This document shows, one piece after another, positions 45,026-53,737 of a stretch of DNA of 64,000 nt. Below the pieces are notes generated by a model, which had not been told where the DNA came from, searched no databases, and was given only the letters and a program-made list of their open reading frames with translations. The position numbers and the translations under genes are program-made. Each line of letters opens with the position of its first letter. Position 1 is the first letter of the stretch. Source of the stretch: Erythrobacter sp. Lineage in GTDB: Bacteria; Pseudomonadota; Alphaproteobacteria; Sphingomonadales; Sphingomonadaceae. Location: positions 281,645 to 345,644 of the forward strand of contig JAPYPR010000001.1 of NCBI GenBank assembly GCA_029937545.1. Reading direction: 5' to 3'.

Positions 45026-45772
45026 TCAGGCGACGCCCATCGCCTTCAGCTTGGCGACCAGCGCGTCGACATCCTCGACCTTTTCGCCTGCCTGGCGAAC
45101 CGGCGGTTCGGAGACATTGGTGGTCTTGAGACGCGGCGCGGTATCGACGCCGTAGTCGGCCGGGTTCCTGGTATCGAGCGGCTTTTTCTTCGCCTTCATG
45201 ATGTTGGGCAGCGAGGCATAGCGCGGCTCGTTGAGGCGTAAATCGGTGGTGACGATGGCCGGCATGGTCAGCTTGACGGTCTGGAGGCCGCCGTCGACCT
45301 CGCGCTTGACCGTGACGCTGTCGCCATCGACTTCGACCGTGTTGGCGAAAGTGCCCTGGGGGCGCTCCATCAGCGCGGCAAGCATCTGGCCGGTCTGGTT
45401 CGAATCGTCGTCGATCGCCTGCTTGCCGAGGATGATCAGGCCGGGCTGCTCTTCCTCGGCGATGGCCTTGAGGATCTTGGCGACCGCCAGCGGTTCGACT
45501 TCGTCATCGGTTTCGACGAGGATCGCACGGTCGGCGCCCATCGCCAGCGCGGTGCGCAGCGTTTCCTGAGCCTTTGCCGGGCCGATCGAAACGGCGACGA
45601 TTTCTTCCGCCTTGCCCGCTTCCTTGATGCGGATGGCTTCCTCGACGGCGATTTCGTCGAACGGGTTCATGCTCATCTTGACGTTGGCAAGATCGACGCC
45701 GGAGCCGTCGGCCTTGACCCGCGGCTTGACGTTGTAATCGATCACCCGCTTGACGGGGACGAGGATTTTCAT
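45026..45772 (-). CDS. etfB: Electron transfer flavoprotein subunit beta
   Basis: AMP-binding partner of EtfA, 248 aa. The start [20 protein letters not shown], the [20 protein letters not shown] block and the recognition loop region [20 protein letters not shown] are all standard. ATG at 45772. A 14-bp perfect palindrome lies 44-57 bases upstream and may be the operator of the etfBA operon. Confidence 0.96.
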   Translation of the reverse strand: MKILVPVKRVIDYNVKPRVKADGSGVDLANVKMSMNPFDEIAVEEAIRIKEAGKAEEIVAVSIGPAKAQETLRTALAMGADRAILVETDDEVEPLAVAKILKAIAEEEQPGLIILGKQAIDDDSNQTGQMLAALMERPQGTFANTVEVDGDSVTVKREVDGGLQTVKLTMPAIVTTDLRLNEPRYASLPNIMKAKKKPLDTRNPADYGVDTAPRLKTTNVSEPPVRQAGEKVEDVDALVAKLKAMGVA

Positions 45773-45815
45773 GGCGTTCCTTCCTCTCGAATGAATTCGC
45801 GGTCCACCTACCTTG

Positions 45816-45829
45816 CGTTTACGTAAACG
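45816..45829. promoter_or_regulatory. Perfect 14-bp palindrome upstream of etfBA (putative operator)
   Basis: CGTTTACGTAAACG reads the same on both strands, flanked by near-symmetric CTTG/CAAG. It is 44 bases from the etfB ATG. Its core TTTACGTAAA resembles sites of regulators of branched-chain amino acid and fatty acid catabolism (LiuR-like MerR or TetR types), pathways that feed ETF. Which regulator binds is inference. Confidence 0.55.
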
Positions 45830-45965
45830 TCAAGTGGGCCGCTGGCGAAGCTTACTCTCAAAAAGCCGCGGAAAGTCGGGCGTTCCCGCGCTGCAAACGA
45901 AAAGGGGCGGACTCGCTGCCGCGGGCCTGCCCTTTCGAATTGCAGTCCGTGGAAAGACAATTGGT

Positions 45966-47165
45966 TCAGGCCGCTTTCTTCACCTCGGCCACGATCTTGC
46001 GGGCGGCGTCGCCCAGATCGTCGGCGCTGACGATCGGCAGGCCGGAGTTCTCGAGGATTTCCTTGCCTGCTTCCACATTCGTCCCTTCGAGGCGGACGAC
46101 CAGCGGCACCGAGAGGTTCACGTCCTTCGCCGCCTGGACGATGCCGTTGGCGATCACGTCGCACTTCATGATCCCGCCGAAGATGTTGACGAGGATGCCT
46201 TCGACCGCCGGGTCCTTGAGGATGATCTTGAACGCCGCCGTGACCTTTTCGGTCGTCGCGCCGCCGCCGACGTCGAGGAAGTTGGCCGGGAAGGCGCCGT
46301 TCAGCTTGATGATGTCCATGGTCGCCATGGCGAGGCCTGCGCCGTTGACCATGCAGCCGATGTTACCGTCGAGCTTGATGTAGGCGAGATCGTACTCGCT
46401 CGCTTCGACTTCGGCCGGGTCTTCCTCGGTCTCGTCGCGCATTTCCTCCACGTCCTTGTGGCGATAGAGCGCATTGCCGTCGAAGCTCATCTTGGTGTCG
46501 AGGACGAGGAGGTTGCCATCCTTGTCTTCCACCAGCGGGTTGATCTCGAGCATTTCCATGTCGAGGTCCATGAAGGCGGTGTAGAGCTGCTTGGCGAGCT
46601 TCTGGCACTGCTTGTTGGTGTCGCCCGTCAGCTTGAGGGCGAAAGCGACCGCGCGGCCGTGATGGGGCATGAAGCCCTGCGCCGGGTCGATGGTGATGGT
46701 GGTGATCTTCTCGGGCGTTTCGTGCGCCACGTCCTCGATGTCCATGCCGCCTTCGGTCGAGGCGATCATGGCGACCTGGCCGGTGGCGCGGTCGACCAGC
46801 ATGGAGAGGTAGTATTCCTTCTCGATGTCGACGCCGTCGGTGACATAGAGGCGGTTGACCTGCTTGCCCTCGTCGCCGGTCTGGATCGTCACCAGCGTGT
46901 TGCCAAGCATTTCCTTCGCATTGGCTCCGACCTCGTCGACGCTCTTCGACAGGCGGACACCGCCCTTGGCATCGGGGCCCAATTCCTTGAATTTGCCCTT
47001 GCCGCGGCCGCCGGCGTGGATTTGCGCCTTCACGACATAGAGCGGCCCGGGAAGCTTCTTTGCGCCCTCGACCGCTTCTTCGACGTTCATCGCTGCATAG
47101 CCCGTGGGCACGGCGATGCCGTATTTCGCGAGCAGTTCCTTGGCCTGATATTCGTGAATGTTCAT
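45966..47165 (-). CDS. sucC: Succinate--CoA ligase (ADP-forming) subunit beta
   Basis: TCA-cycle enzyme subunit that carries the ATP-grasp nucleotide site. 399 aa, starting [20 protein letters not shown], with [14 protein letters not shown] in the grasp fold, [13 protein letters not shown] at the metal site and [15 protein letters not shown] for CoA/phosphate contact. The alpha subunit gene sucD is not adjacent: etfB follows 193 bases later. An imperfect G/C-rich hairpin with TTTT on the minus strand (about 45935-45900) could terminate it. Confidence 0.96.
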   Translation of the reverse strand: MNIHEYQAKELLAKYGIAVPTGYAAMNVEEAVEGAKKLPGPLYVVKAQIHAGGRGKGKFKELGPDAKGGVRLSKSVDEVGANAKEMLGNTLVTIQTGDEGKQVNRLYVTDGVDIEKEYYLSMLVDRATGQVAMIASTEGGMDIEDVAHETPEKITTITIDPAQGFMPHHGRAVAFALKLTGDTNKQCQKLAKQLYTAFMDLDMEMLEINPLVEDKDGNLLVLDTKMSFDGNALYRHKDVEEMRDETEEDPAEVEASEYDLAYIKLDGNIGCMVNGAGLAMATMDIIKLNGAFPANFLDVGGGATTEKVTAAFKIILKDPAVEGILVNIFGGIMKCDVIANGIVQAAKDVNLSVPLVVRLEGTNVEAGKEILENSGLPIVSADDLGDAARKIVAEVKKAA

Positions 47166-47284
47166 GGGAGCGTGTGTCCTTCGCGTGGATGCGCGGCTGG
47201 GGGTGGGAAGTCTTGTGGGCGCATAAGCATACGTAGACCTTCTTGAAAAGTGCCGCGTTCGGGTGCAACTGCCGCACTGCTCTC

Positions 47285-48067
47285 GTGATCGACAGCCAGC
47301 GCCTCGAATCGATCGTCTCCGAAGCGGGACGGATCGCCCACGACCTTTGGCCGGGGGCGGGCAATTCGGTGCGCAGCTGGGAGAAGGAACCCAACAGCCC
47401 GGTTTGCGAAGCCGATCTGGCGGTGGACGCTTTCCTGAAGCGCGAACTTGGCGCGCTGCTGCCCGCAGCGGGGTGGCTGTCGGAAGAAACGGCGGACGAT
47501 CCGGCGCGGTTGGGATGCGATCTCATCTGGCTGGTCGATCCGGTGGACGGCACGCGCGATTTCATCCGTGGCCGTAGCGGCTGGGCAGTATCGGTCGCGC
47601 TCATCAGCGCCGGGCGACCGCTGATCGCCATGCTGTCCGCCCCGGCGCGCGGGGAGATGTGGAGCGCGGTCGCCGGGCGCGGTGCGGAGCGCAATGGCGC
47701 CGTCCTGACGGCCTCGATGCGGGAGCGTTTCGAGGGTTCGCGCGTACCGGCAGCCTCGCTGCCCAAGACCGACCGCGATCTCGTCTGCGTCGACCAGCCC
47801 AATTCCATCGCCCTGCGAATAGCAATGGTGGCCGCCGACGAGGCCGATCTCGTCGCGACGCTGCGCTGGGGTTTCGAATGGGATATCGCCGCTGCGGGCC
47901 TGATCGCCCGCGAAGCCGGCGCGGCCGTAAGCGATGCTTTCGGCAAGAAACTAGATTACAACAAACGCGATCCACGGGCTTTCGGCGTGCTGGCCTGCTC
48001 GCCGAATATCCACGAGGCCGCGGTCGAGCGGCTGGCCGGTCGAGCGGCGCAGATCGGGCAAGAGTAG
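47285..48067 (+). CDS. Inositol monophosphatase family protein, CysQ-like (3'(2'),5'-bisphosphate nucleotidase)
   Basis: Mg-dependent phosphatase of 260 aa. Metal motifs: [21 protein letters not shown] and the C-terminal WEWD-type [16 protein letters not shown]. The family place nearest by eye is CysQ, which recycles PAP from sulfate assimilation, but inositol phosphatases look similar. I use GTG at 47285 ([18 protein letters not shown]), matching where relatives begin; a TTG at 47243 is the longer option. Divergent from sucC, convergent with the OmpA-like gene. Confidence 0.85.
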   Translation: MIDSQRLESIVSEAGRIAHDLWPGAGNSVRSWEKEPNSPVCEADLAVDAFLKRELGALLPAAGWLSEETADDPARLGCDLIWLVDPVDGTRDFIRGRSGWAVSVALISAGRPLIAMLSAPARGEMWSAVAGRGAERNGAVLTASMRERFEGSRVPAASLPKTDRDLVCVDQPNSIALRIAMVAADEADLVATLRWGFEWDIAAAGLIAREAGAAVSDAFGKKLDYNKRDPRAFGVLACSPNIHEAAVERLAGRAAQIGQE

Positions 48068-48089
48068 GGCGCGCTCGAGCTGGCGCACG

Positions 48090-48119
48090 AAAAAAGGGCC
48101 GATCCGAAGACCGGCCCTT
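48090..48119 (-). terminator. Strong terminator of the OmpA-like lipoprotein gene
   Basis: On the minus strand GGGCCGGTC-TTCG-GATCGGCCC (48117-48096), a nine-pair stem with a UUCG tetraloop, is followed by TTTTTTCG. In the plus direction the same stem could serve the CysQ-like gene, though its tail (TTCCCC) is weak. Confidence 0.92.
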
Positions 48120-48139
48120 CCCCTGCTATTTAGCTGCGA

Positions 48140-48838
48140 TCAGTAGCCTTGCGACTGCTGGGCAGCTTCGACATCTTCTTGATCGAACGGGATGATCTTG
48201 ATTTCGACGCGGCGGTTGAGCGGTTCGTTCACGCCGTCGGCGGTTTGCACCGCGAGACGCGTTTCGCCGAAGCCCATCCAGCGGATGCGCGATGAGGCGA
48301 CGCCTTGCGAGATGAGATAATTGGCGACCGCCTGGGCGCGCTGTTCGGACAAGCGCTGGTTGGCATCGGAGGGGCCGGTCGTGTCGGTGTGGCCATACAC
48401 GTCGACCAGGCTGTTCGGATACTGGCGCAGGCTGTCCGCCACGCGGTCGAGCAGATCACGGAAGCCCGGCGTGATCGTGTAGCTGCCGGTGGCGAAGGTC
48501 ACGCCGTCGGGCAGGTTGACGAGGATCGCGTCGCCGCCATCGACCGAGCTGACATCCACGCCCGAACCGGCGGTCTGCTCTTCGAGCTCCTTGATCTGCT
48601 GGTCCATGCGATAGCCGACATAGCCGCCCGCTGCGCCGCCGCCGACTGCACCGATGATGCGTCCGGTCTTGCCGCCGATAACCCCGCCCAGCAGGCCGCC
48701 GACGACTGCACCGCCGGCACCGCCGAGCACGGTGCGCGAAACCTTGCGTTCGCCGGTGTTGGGATCGGTAACGCAGGCCGAAACCGTCATCAGCGATACG
48801 GCTGCGAGGCTGGCTGTAAGAATACGCGATTTTTTCAT
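48140..48838 (-). CDS. OmpA family lipoprotein with glycine-zipper segment
   Basis: A 232-aa outer-membrane lipoprotein. Lipobox TVSAC (Cys22), then a glycine-rich zipper (about 36-75, GGAGGAVVGGLLGGVIGG), and a C-terminal OmpA/peptidoglycan-binding domain (about 110-225, VDVYGHTDTTGPSDANQRLS, RRVEIKI). It tethers the outer membrane to murein. ATG 48838 is chosen because GGAGG is 7 bases upstream; another ATG two codons earlier is too near. A possible stress promoter is 87-111 bases upstream. Confidence 0.9.
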   Translation of the reverse strand: MKKSRILTASLAAVSLMTVSACVTDPNTGERKVSRTVLGGAGGAVVGGLLGGVIGGKTGRIIGAVGGGAAGGYVGYRMDQQIKELEEQTAGSGVDVSSVDGGDAILVNLPDGVTFATGSYTITPGFRDLLDRVADSLRQYPNSLVDVYGHTDTTGPSDANQRLSEQRAQAVANYLISQGVASSRIRWMGFGETRLAVQTADGVNEPLNRRVEIKIIPFDQEDVEAAQQSQGY

Positions 48839-48924
48839 TGTCATTCCTCCTTCAAGGCGGCCCGGTATCCTCCGGAAATACCGCACGCGGTTTGGGACGC
48901 GCCCATCCCGCGTCGTGCCCCTTC

Positions 48925-48949
48925 AACCGTCATCCCGCGTCCTCGTTCC
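48925..48949 (-). promoter_or_regulatory. Possible EcfG-type promoter of the OmpA-like lipoprotein gene
   Basis: On the minus strand GGAAC (48949-48945), 16 bases, GGTT (48928-48925). Consensus is GGAAC-N16/17-CGTT, so the -35 is perfect and three of four -10 bases match. It sits in the divergent gap with the CNNM-type gene. Confidence 0.35.
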
Positions 48950-49029
48950 GAGCCAGCGTATCGCGGCGCTTGCGCAGAAAGTCGTCGCAGGCGCTGGCAG
49001 AGCCGTGCAATTGTGCTAGCGCGAGCGGC

Positions 49030-50343
49030 GTGACACCCTTTCCCTGGACCGACCTGTTCATTATCGCGGGCCTGATCGTGCTCAACGGCGTTTTCGCCAT
49101 GAGCGAGCTCGCGATCGTTTCCGCCAAGACCTCGCGCCTGCAGCAGGCCGCCAACAAGGGCAGTGGCGCGGCGCAGACCGCGCTCGATCTCGCAGCCGAT
49201 CCGGGCAAGTTCCTCTCGACCGTGCAGATCGGCATTACGCTGGTGGCCATCGTGTCCGGCGCCTATTCCGGAGCCAGCCTGGGGGGTCCGGTCGGCGAGC
49301 GGCTGGTGATGCTGGGCGTCCCTGCCGAGTACGCGGAAGAGGTCGGCTTTGCGCTGGTCATTGCGCTGACCACTTATGCGACGCTGGTCGTCGGCGAACT
49401 CGTGCCGAAGCAGATCGCCTTGCGGGCGGCGATGCCAATTTCGCTGGTCATGGGCCGGCCGATAGCGCTGCTTGCCAAGGTGGCCGCGCCATTGGTCTGG
49501 CTGCTCGATGCGTCCTCAGGCCTGCTCATCAAGCTGCTCCGCGTTCGCAAGAGCGGGCAGGCGGCGGTCACCGCGGAAGAGCTGCACATGCTGTTCGCAG
49601 AAGCCACCCAAAGCGGGGTAATCGAGCACGAGCAGCACCAGATGCTTCAGGGCGTGGTCCGCCTCGCCCAGCGCCCGGTGCGCGAGGTGATGACTCCGCG
49701 TCCTGAAATCGACTGGCTCGACGTCGCTGCGGACGAGGACGCGATTCGCGCCGCGATCGAAACCTCGCCCCATTCGCTGATGCCCGTGGCCGAAGGCTCG
49801 CCCGACAAGGTGATCGGCGTGGTCAAGGTACGCGATATCATGACACGCATGGTTGCAGGCGAACCGATCGATCTCGCCGCGCTGCTCAAGAAAGCCGAGG
49901 TCGTGCCCGACCAGCTGGACTCGGTGGACGCGCTGCGCGTGCTGCAGCAGGCCGAAGTCCCGCTGGCGATGGTGCATGACGAATACGGCCATCTCGACGG
50001 TATCGTCAGCCCGGTCGACCTGCTGACTGCGCTGGTCGGCGATTTCGCCAGCGACCAGGACCCGGGCGATACGCCCGGCGTGGTCGAGCGGGAGGACGGC
50101 TCGCTGCTGGTCTCCGGCTCGCTCTCGGCCGATGCGCTAGCCGACCGCCTCGACCTCGAATATGGGGAAGACCGCGAATTCGGCACCGCGGCAGGCTACG
50201 CGCTGCATGTCTTGAAGAAACTGCCCGCCGAAGGCGAGTATTTCACCGACCAGGGTTGGCGATTCGAAGTCGTCGACATGGACGGCCGCCGGATCGACAA
50301 GCTGCTTGTGTCTGACGCCAGTGAGGACGCAGAAGACGGCTGA
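49030..50343 (+). CDS. CNNM/CBS-domain hemolysin family protein (CorC/HlyC-like)
   Basis: Membrane protein of 437 aa: DUF21/CNNM membrane domain (about 1-185, several helices, with NGVFAMSELAIVSAK and VVGELVPKQIALR), paired CBS domains (about 210-330, VREVMTPRPEIDW, VPLAMVHDEYGHLDG) and a CorC_HlyC transporter-associated domain (about 350-430). Relatives act in Mg/Co homeostasis; true haemolysin activity is not implied. The start is GTG at 49030 (VTPFPWTDLF); a longer frame to 48838 runs over the lipoprotein promoter region. Confidence 0.9.
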   Translation: MTPFPWTDLFIIAGLIVLNGVFAMSELAIVSAKTSRLQQAANKGSGAAQTALDLAADPGKFLSTVQIGITLVAIVSGAYSGASLGGPVGERLVMLGVPAEYAEEVGFALVIALTTYATLVVGELVPKQIALRAAMPISLVMGRPIALLAKVAAPLVWLLDASSGLLIKLLRVRKSGQAAVTAEELHMLFAEATQSGVIEHEQHQMLQGVVRLAQRPVREVMTPRPEIDWLDVAADEDAIRAAIETSPHSLMPVAEGSPDKVIGVVKVRDIMTRMVAGEPIDLAALLKKAEVVPDQLDSVDALRVLQQAEVPLAMVHDEYGHLDGIVSPVDLLTALVGDFASDQDPGDTPGVVEREDGSLLVSGSLSADALADRLDLEYGEDREFGTAAGYALHVLKKLPAEGEYFTDQGWRFEVVDMDGRRIDKLLVSDASEDAEDG

Positions 50344-50356
50344 GTGTAGAGCCTTT

Positions 50357-50632
50357 GTTGGCGAACCCGCATCCGTGGGTTCGTCCTCGGGGCTGTTCCT
50401 CCGCTGCGCTACGGGCCCCTGCGGGCGGGCGGGCGCCCTTGCCGGACCTCCACCGGCCCGGTGCTCTGGGAGGGGCGGCCTTGCACCAACCATTCCTCTC
50501 CTAGAGAACCGAGCCGAAGGCGAGGCAAGCGCGACTGCGCGCCCGCAGCGATGCGACCGCCCGGTTGCATGAGCGAGGAAACCCAAGTGAGCGGATGCGA
50601 ACGCCGGCGACTGAGGCCACAAAGACGAAAAA
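50357..50632. repeat. Palindromic repeat R2 (two units in inverted order)
   Basis: About 275 bases forming one long imperfect palindrome between the CNNM gene and tRNA-Thr. Left unit: hairpin CGAACCC-GCATCCGT-GGGTTCG (50362-50383), then TCCTCGGGGCTGTTCC and onward to CGGTGCTCTGGGAGG. Right unit, reversed: CCTAGAGAACCGAGCC, GAGGCAAGCG, GCGACC-GCCC-GGTTGC hairpin (about 50554-50569) and GAGCGAGGAAACCC, ending with GCGGATGCG. The right unit, reverse complemented, aligns with R1. It reaches right up to the tRNA 3' end. Confidence 0.88.
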
Positions 50633-50707
50633 TGGTGCTGCTGGGGAGGATTGAACTCCCGGCCTCACCCTTACCAAGGGTGCGCTCTACCACTGAGCTA
50701 CAGCAGC
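50633..50707 (-). tRNA. tRNA-Thr (anticodon GGT)
   Basis: 75 bases including encoded CCA. Acceptor stem GCTGCTG/CAGCAGC, D-arm GCTC-AGTGGTA-GAGC, anticodon stem CACCC/GGGTG with loop TTGGTAA (anticodon GGT, reads ACC/ACT), T-arm GGGAG-TTCAATC-CTCCC, discriminator A. A TTTTT follows CCA at once on the minus strand. It is read toward repeat R2. Confidence 0.98.
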
Positions 50708-50818
50708 ACATCGGCCCGCGAAAAGCCTCGCGGGGTGGAGGCGCGCGCTAATGGCAGAGCGGGCGGCAAAGTCAACCTTCGCTTGAGCCGCGCAGCGAAA
50801 TTGGCAAAAGGTTGCGCG

Positions 50819-50962
50819 ATGAGCGCCGACAACGACAAATCGACCCGCGAAGAGCGCCTCGCCGCGAAACTTCGCGAGAACCTCCGCCGCCGCAAGGTGC
50901 AGACACGCGAACTGCGCGACTCGGGCGAAGACGGGCTTTCCAAGGATGGGCCGGACCGCTAA
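50819..50962 (+). CDS. Small basic/charged hypothetical protein upstream of gpmA
   Basis: A 47-aa protein, [20 protein letters not shown] to the end at SKDGPDR, mostly a charged helix ([17 protein letters not shown]). AAAAGG lies 6-11 bases before the ATG. I recall similar tiny proteins before gpmA in sphingomonads, but no function is known. 31 bases separate it from gpmA. Confidence 0.65.
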   Translation: MSADNDKSTREERLAAKLRENLRRRKVQTRELRDSGEDGLSKDGPDR

Positions 50963-50993
50963 CGCGCGAGGCCACGCAAGCCGGGGAGCATCG

Positions 50994-51680
50994 ATGTCCA
51001 AACTGATCCTAGTCCGCCATGGCCAGAGCGAGTGGAACCTCGCCAACCGCTTCACCGGCTGGTGGGATGTCGACCTGACCGAAAAGGGCGAGATCGAAGC
51101 GCGCGAGGCGGGCGAGCTGATGAAGGCCAAGGGTGTGCTACCGACCACTGCCTTCACGAGCGTGCAGAAGCGCGCGATCAAGACGCTCAACATCGCGCTG
51201 GAAGCCTGCGATCGGCTATGGATCCCTGTCACGCGCGACTGGCATCTGAACGAGCGGCATTATGGCGGGCTGACCGGTCTCAACAAGCAGGAAACCCGCG
51301 ACCGGCACGGCGACGAGCAGGTCCATATCTGGCGCCGCAGCTACGATGTGCCACCGCCCGAAATGGAGCAGGGCAGCGAATTCGAAATGGCGGACGATCC
51401 GCGCTATGCCGGGATCGAGGTGCCACGCACCGAAAGCCTCAAGCTGACGATCGAGCGCGTGCTGCCCTACTGGAAAAGCGCGATCCTGCCGAAGCTGGGC
51501 GAAGGCGAGACGGTCATCATCTCGGCCCATGGCAATAGCCTGCGCGCGCTAGTGAAGCACCTCTCCAACATTTCGGACGACGAGATCACCGGCCTCGAAA
51601 TCCCGACCGGCCAGCCGATCGTCTACGAGTTCGACGGCACGCAGGTTTCGGGCGAGCGCTATTATTTGAAGGATAGTTGA
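50994..51680 (+). CDS. gpmA: 2,3-bisphosphoglycerate-dependent phosphoglycerate mutase
   Basis: Interconverts 3- and 2-phosphoglycerate in glycolysis/gluconeogenesis. 228 aa, with the phosphohistidine motif [10 protein letters not shown] (His near residue 9), [14 protein letters not shown] and the late [10 protein letters not shown]. The ATG at 50994 ([10 protein letters not shown]) has GGGGAG upstream. It is followed one base later by purE. Confidence 0.96.
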   Translation: MSKLILVRHGQSEWNLANRFTGWWDVDLTEKGEIEAREAGELMKAKGVLPTTAFTSVQKRAIKTLNIALEACDRLWIPVTRDWHLNERHYGGLTGLNKQETRDRHGDEQVHIWRRSYDVPPPEMEQGSEFEMADDPRYAGIEVPRTESLKLTIERVLPYWKSAILPKLGEGETVIISAHGNSLRALVKHLSNISDDEITGLEIPTGQPIVYEFDGTQVSGERYYLKDS

Positions 51681-51681
51681 G

Positions 51682-52176
51682 ATGGCTGCCTCAAGCGCGC
51701 CGAAGGTTGCAATCGTCATGGGCAGCCAGTCCGACTGGGACACGATGCGCTGCGCGGCGGCCGTCTTAAAGGAGCTTGAGGTCGAAACCGACGTACGGAT
51801 CGTCTCGGCACACCGCACCCCCGACCGCATGTACGAATTCGCCAAGGGCGCGGCCGAGGCCGGTTTCGAGGTCATCATCGCTGGCGCAGGCGGCGCGGCG
51901 CATCTGCCGGGCATGATTGCTGCCCTCACGCATGTGCCGGTGCTGGGCGTGCCGGTGCAATCGAAAGCGCTTTCGGGTGAGGACAGCCTGCTATCGATCG
52001 TACAGATGCCTGCCGGGGTTCCGGTTGGGACGCTGGCGATCGGACAGGCGGGCGCGACCAATGCGGGCTTGCTCGCTGCCGCGATTCTCGCAAATCACGA
52101 CACGGACTTGTCGCAGCGCCTGCAGGATTGGCGCGCGGCGCGCAGCGCAGCCGTGACCGAGCGGCCGGTCGACTGA
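51682..52176 (+). CDS. purE: N5-carboxyaminoimidazole ribonucleotide mutase
   Basis: Class I PurE (164 aa) that moves the carboxylate from N5 to C4 in purine synthesis. Motifs: [12 protein letters not shown] (about 12-23), [13 protein letters not shown] and [10 protein letters not shown]. It takes the product of PurK, encoded next with a TGATG overlap. Confidence 0.96.
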   Translation: MAASSAPKVAIVMGSQSDWDTMRCAAAVLKELEVETDVRIVSAHRTPDRMYEFAKGAAEAGFEVIIAGAGGAAHLPGMIAALTHVPVLGVPVQSKALSGEDSLLSIVQMPAGVPVGTLAIGQAGATNAGLLAAAILANHDTDLSQRLQDWRAARSAAVTERPVD

Positions 52177-53234
52177 TGCTGCAGCGCGGGGGCACGATCG
52201 GCATACTCGGCGGCGGCCAGCTTGGCCGGATGATGGCGATGAGCGCCGTCCAGCTCGGCTATCGCTGTATCGCCTACGTACCCGATGGCGACACCGTCGC
52301 GACGGACGTCTGCGACGACGTGTTCACCAATTGCTGGGACGATACCGCCGCGCTCGCCGCCTTTGCGGCCAAGTGCGATGCCGTGACGTGGGAGTTCGAG
52401 AACGTTCCCGTCGCCACTGCCAAGGCGATGCCGGAGGGTCGCATCTTCCCGCACCCGCGTGCGCTCGAAACAGCGCAGGACCGCCTGAACGAGAAGCGCT
52501 TCGTCGAGGGCCTTGGCGGCAAGCCTGCCGCCTATGCCCGCGTCGATTCGCCCGACGAGCTGATGGCGGCGGTCGACCGTCTCGGCGCGCCCGGCATCCT
52601 CAAGACCCGTCGCGACGGGTATGATGGCAAAGGCCAGTGGCGCATCGGATCGAGCCGCGATGCGGATGCGCTGCGCCTGCCCGATTCCCCACTGATCTAC
52701 GAAGGCTTCGTCGAGTTCGGGGCGGAGTTCTCCGTCATCCTCGTGCGCGGACAGGATGGCGAGATTCGCTTCTGGGACAGCACGCGCAATGTGCATGAGG
52801 ACGGCATATTGTCGGCCTCGCTATGGCCGGCGGGCGAACTGGTCGAAGAGCAGGTGGGCGAGGCGCGGCGGCTGGCGGGCGAAGTCGCCGATGCGCTGAA
52901 ATATGTCGGCGTGCTGACCTGCGAATTCTTCGCCACGCATGAAGGGCCGATCTTCAACGAGATGGCGCCGCGCGTGCACAATTCGGGCCACTGGACGATC
53001 GAGGGCGCGGCCACCAGCCAGTTCGAAAACCACATCCGCGCGGTCGCGGGCCTGCCGCTGGGCGACACCGCCACCACCGCGGCGGGCGTCGAGATGCGCA
53101 ATATCCTCGGCAAGGAGATCGAGGGAGCGCACGCCTTCCTCGCCGATGCCGACAGCCATCTGCACGATTACGGCAAGCGCGAAGTGCGCGAAGGGCGCAA
53201 GATGGGCCACCTGACGCGTCTGGCGCGCGCATGA
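52176..53234 (+). CDS. purK: 5-(carboxyamino)imidazole ribonucleotide synthase
   Basis: ATP-grasp ligase of 352 aa that carboxylates AIR with bicarbonate and ATP. Starts TIGILGGGQLGRMMAMSAVQ near residue 7; the grasp domain has KTRRDGYDGKGQW and the metal site FNEMAPRVHNSGHW. ATG 52176 shares its A with the purE stop; the upstream extension is in purE. Confidence 0.96.
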   Translation: MLQRGGTIGILGGGQLGRMMAMSAVQLGYRCIAYVPDGDTVATDVCDDVFTNCWDDTAALAAFAAKCDAVTWEFENVPVATAKAMPEGRIFPHPRALETAQDRLNEKRFVEGLGGKPAAYARVDSPDELMAAVDRLGAPGILKTRRDGYDGKGQWRIGSSRDADALRLPDSPLIYEGFVEFGAEFSVILVRGQDGEIRFWDSTRNVHEDGILSASLWPAGELVEEQVGEARRLAGEVADALKYVGVLTCEFFATHEGPIFNEMAPRVHNSGHWTIEGAATSQFENHIRAVAGLPLGDTATTAAGVEMRNILGKEIEGAHAFLADADSHLHDYGKREVREGRKMGHLTRLARA

Positions 53235-53737
53235 GCCTGTTCTGCATCTATGCCCGCGCCGCCAATGGCGCGATCGGCAAGGACGGTCGCCTGCCGTGGC
53301 ATCTGCCCGCCGATCTGAAGCGCTTCAAGGCGCTGACGATGGGGCCGGACAAACAGGGCCTGCCGATGATCATGGGCCGCAAGACCTTCGAGAGCCTGCC
53401 CGGCCTGCTCCCCGGCCGCCGCCATATCGTGTTGACCCGGCGCGAGCGGTGGGATTCGACCGGCGCGGAAGTCGTCCGCTCGGTCGAGGAAGCGCTGGCC
53501 GTCGCGGGCGACACCGACATCGCCGTCATCGGCGGCGCGGCGATCTTCGATGTCTTTCTGCCGCAGGCGGAGCGGGTCGAGCTGACGCAGATCCACCAGG
53601 AATTCGATGGCGACGTATTCATGCAGCCACTCGGCCCCGAATGGGAAATCGCCGGACGGCAGGACTTCGAGGCCGAGGGCGACGTGCCGGCCTATTCCTT
53701 CCTCACCTACGAACGTGTCGGCGAAAGCGCGGCGTGA
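53231..53737 (+). CDS. folA: Dihydrofolate reductase
   Basis: NADPH-dependent reduction of dihydrofolate, 168 aa. ANGAIGKDGRLPWHLPADLK with the acidic active-site Asp, MGRKTFESLPGLLPGRRHIV for NADPH, and VIGGAAIFDVFLP are characteristic. The ATG overlaps the purK stop and the stop overlaps the ribF GTG, so folate, purine and flavin genes are coupled. Confidence 0.96.
   Translation: MSLFCIYARAANGAIGKDGRLPWHLPADLKRFKALTMGPDKQGLPMIMGRKTFESLPGLLPGRRHIVLTRRERWDSTGAEVVRSVEEALAVAGDTDIAVIGGAAIFDVFLPQAERVELTQIHQEFDGDVFMQPLGPEWEIAGRQDFEAEGDVPAYSFLTYERVGESAA

Noticed and set aside
46363-47946. 527-codon minus-strand frame over sucC and the CysQ-like gene
   Set aside because: Arg/Pro/Ser-rich shadow of two well-supported genes.
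50633-50707. tRNA-Thr as an attachment site of an integrated island
   Set aside because: Both sides carry core genes (CNNM protein, gpmA, purE), no integrase and no repeated tRNA end were seen.
53296-53733. Long 5' extension of ribF
   Set aside because: Runs out of frame through folA; the GTGA overlap at 53734 gives the proper start.
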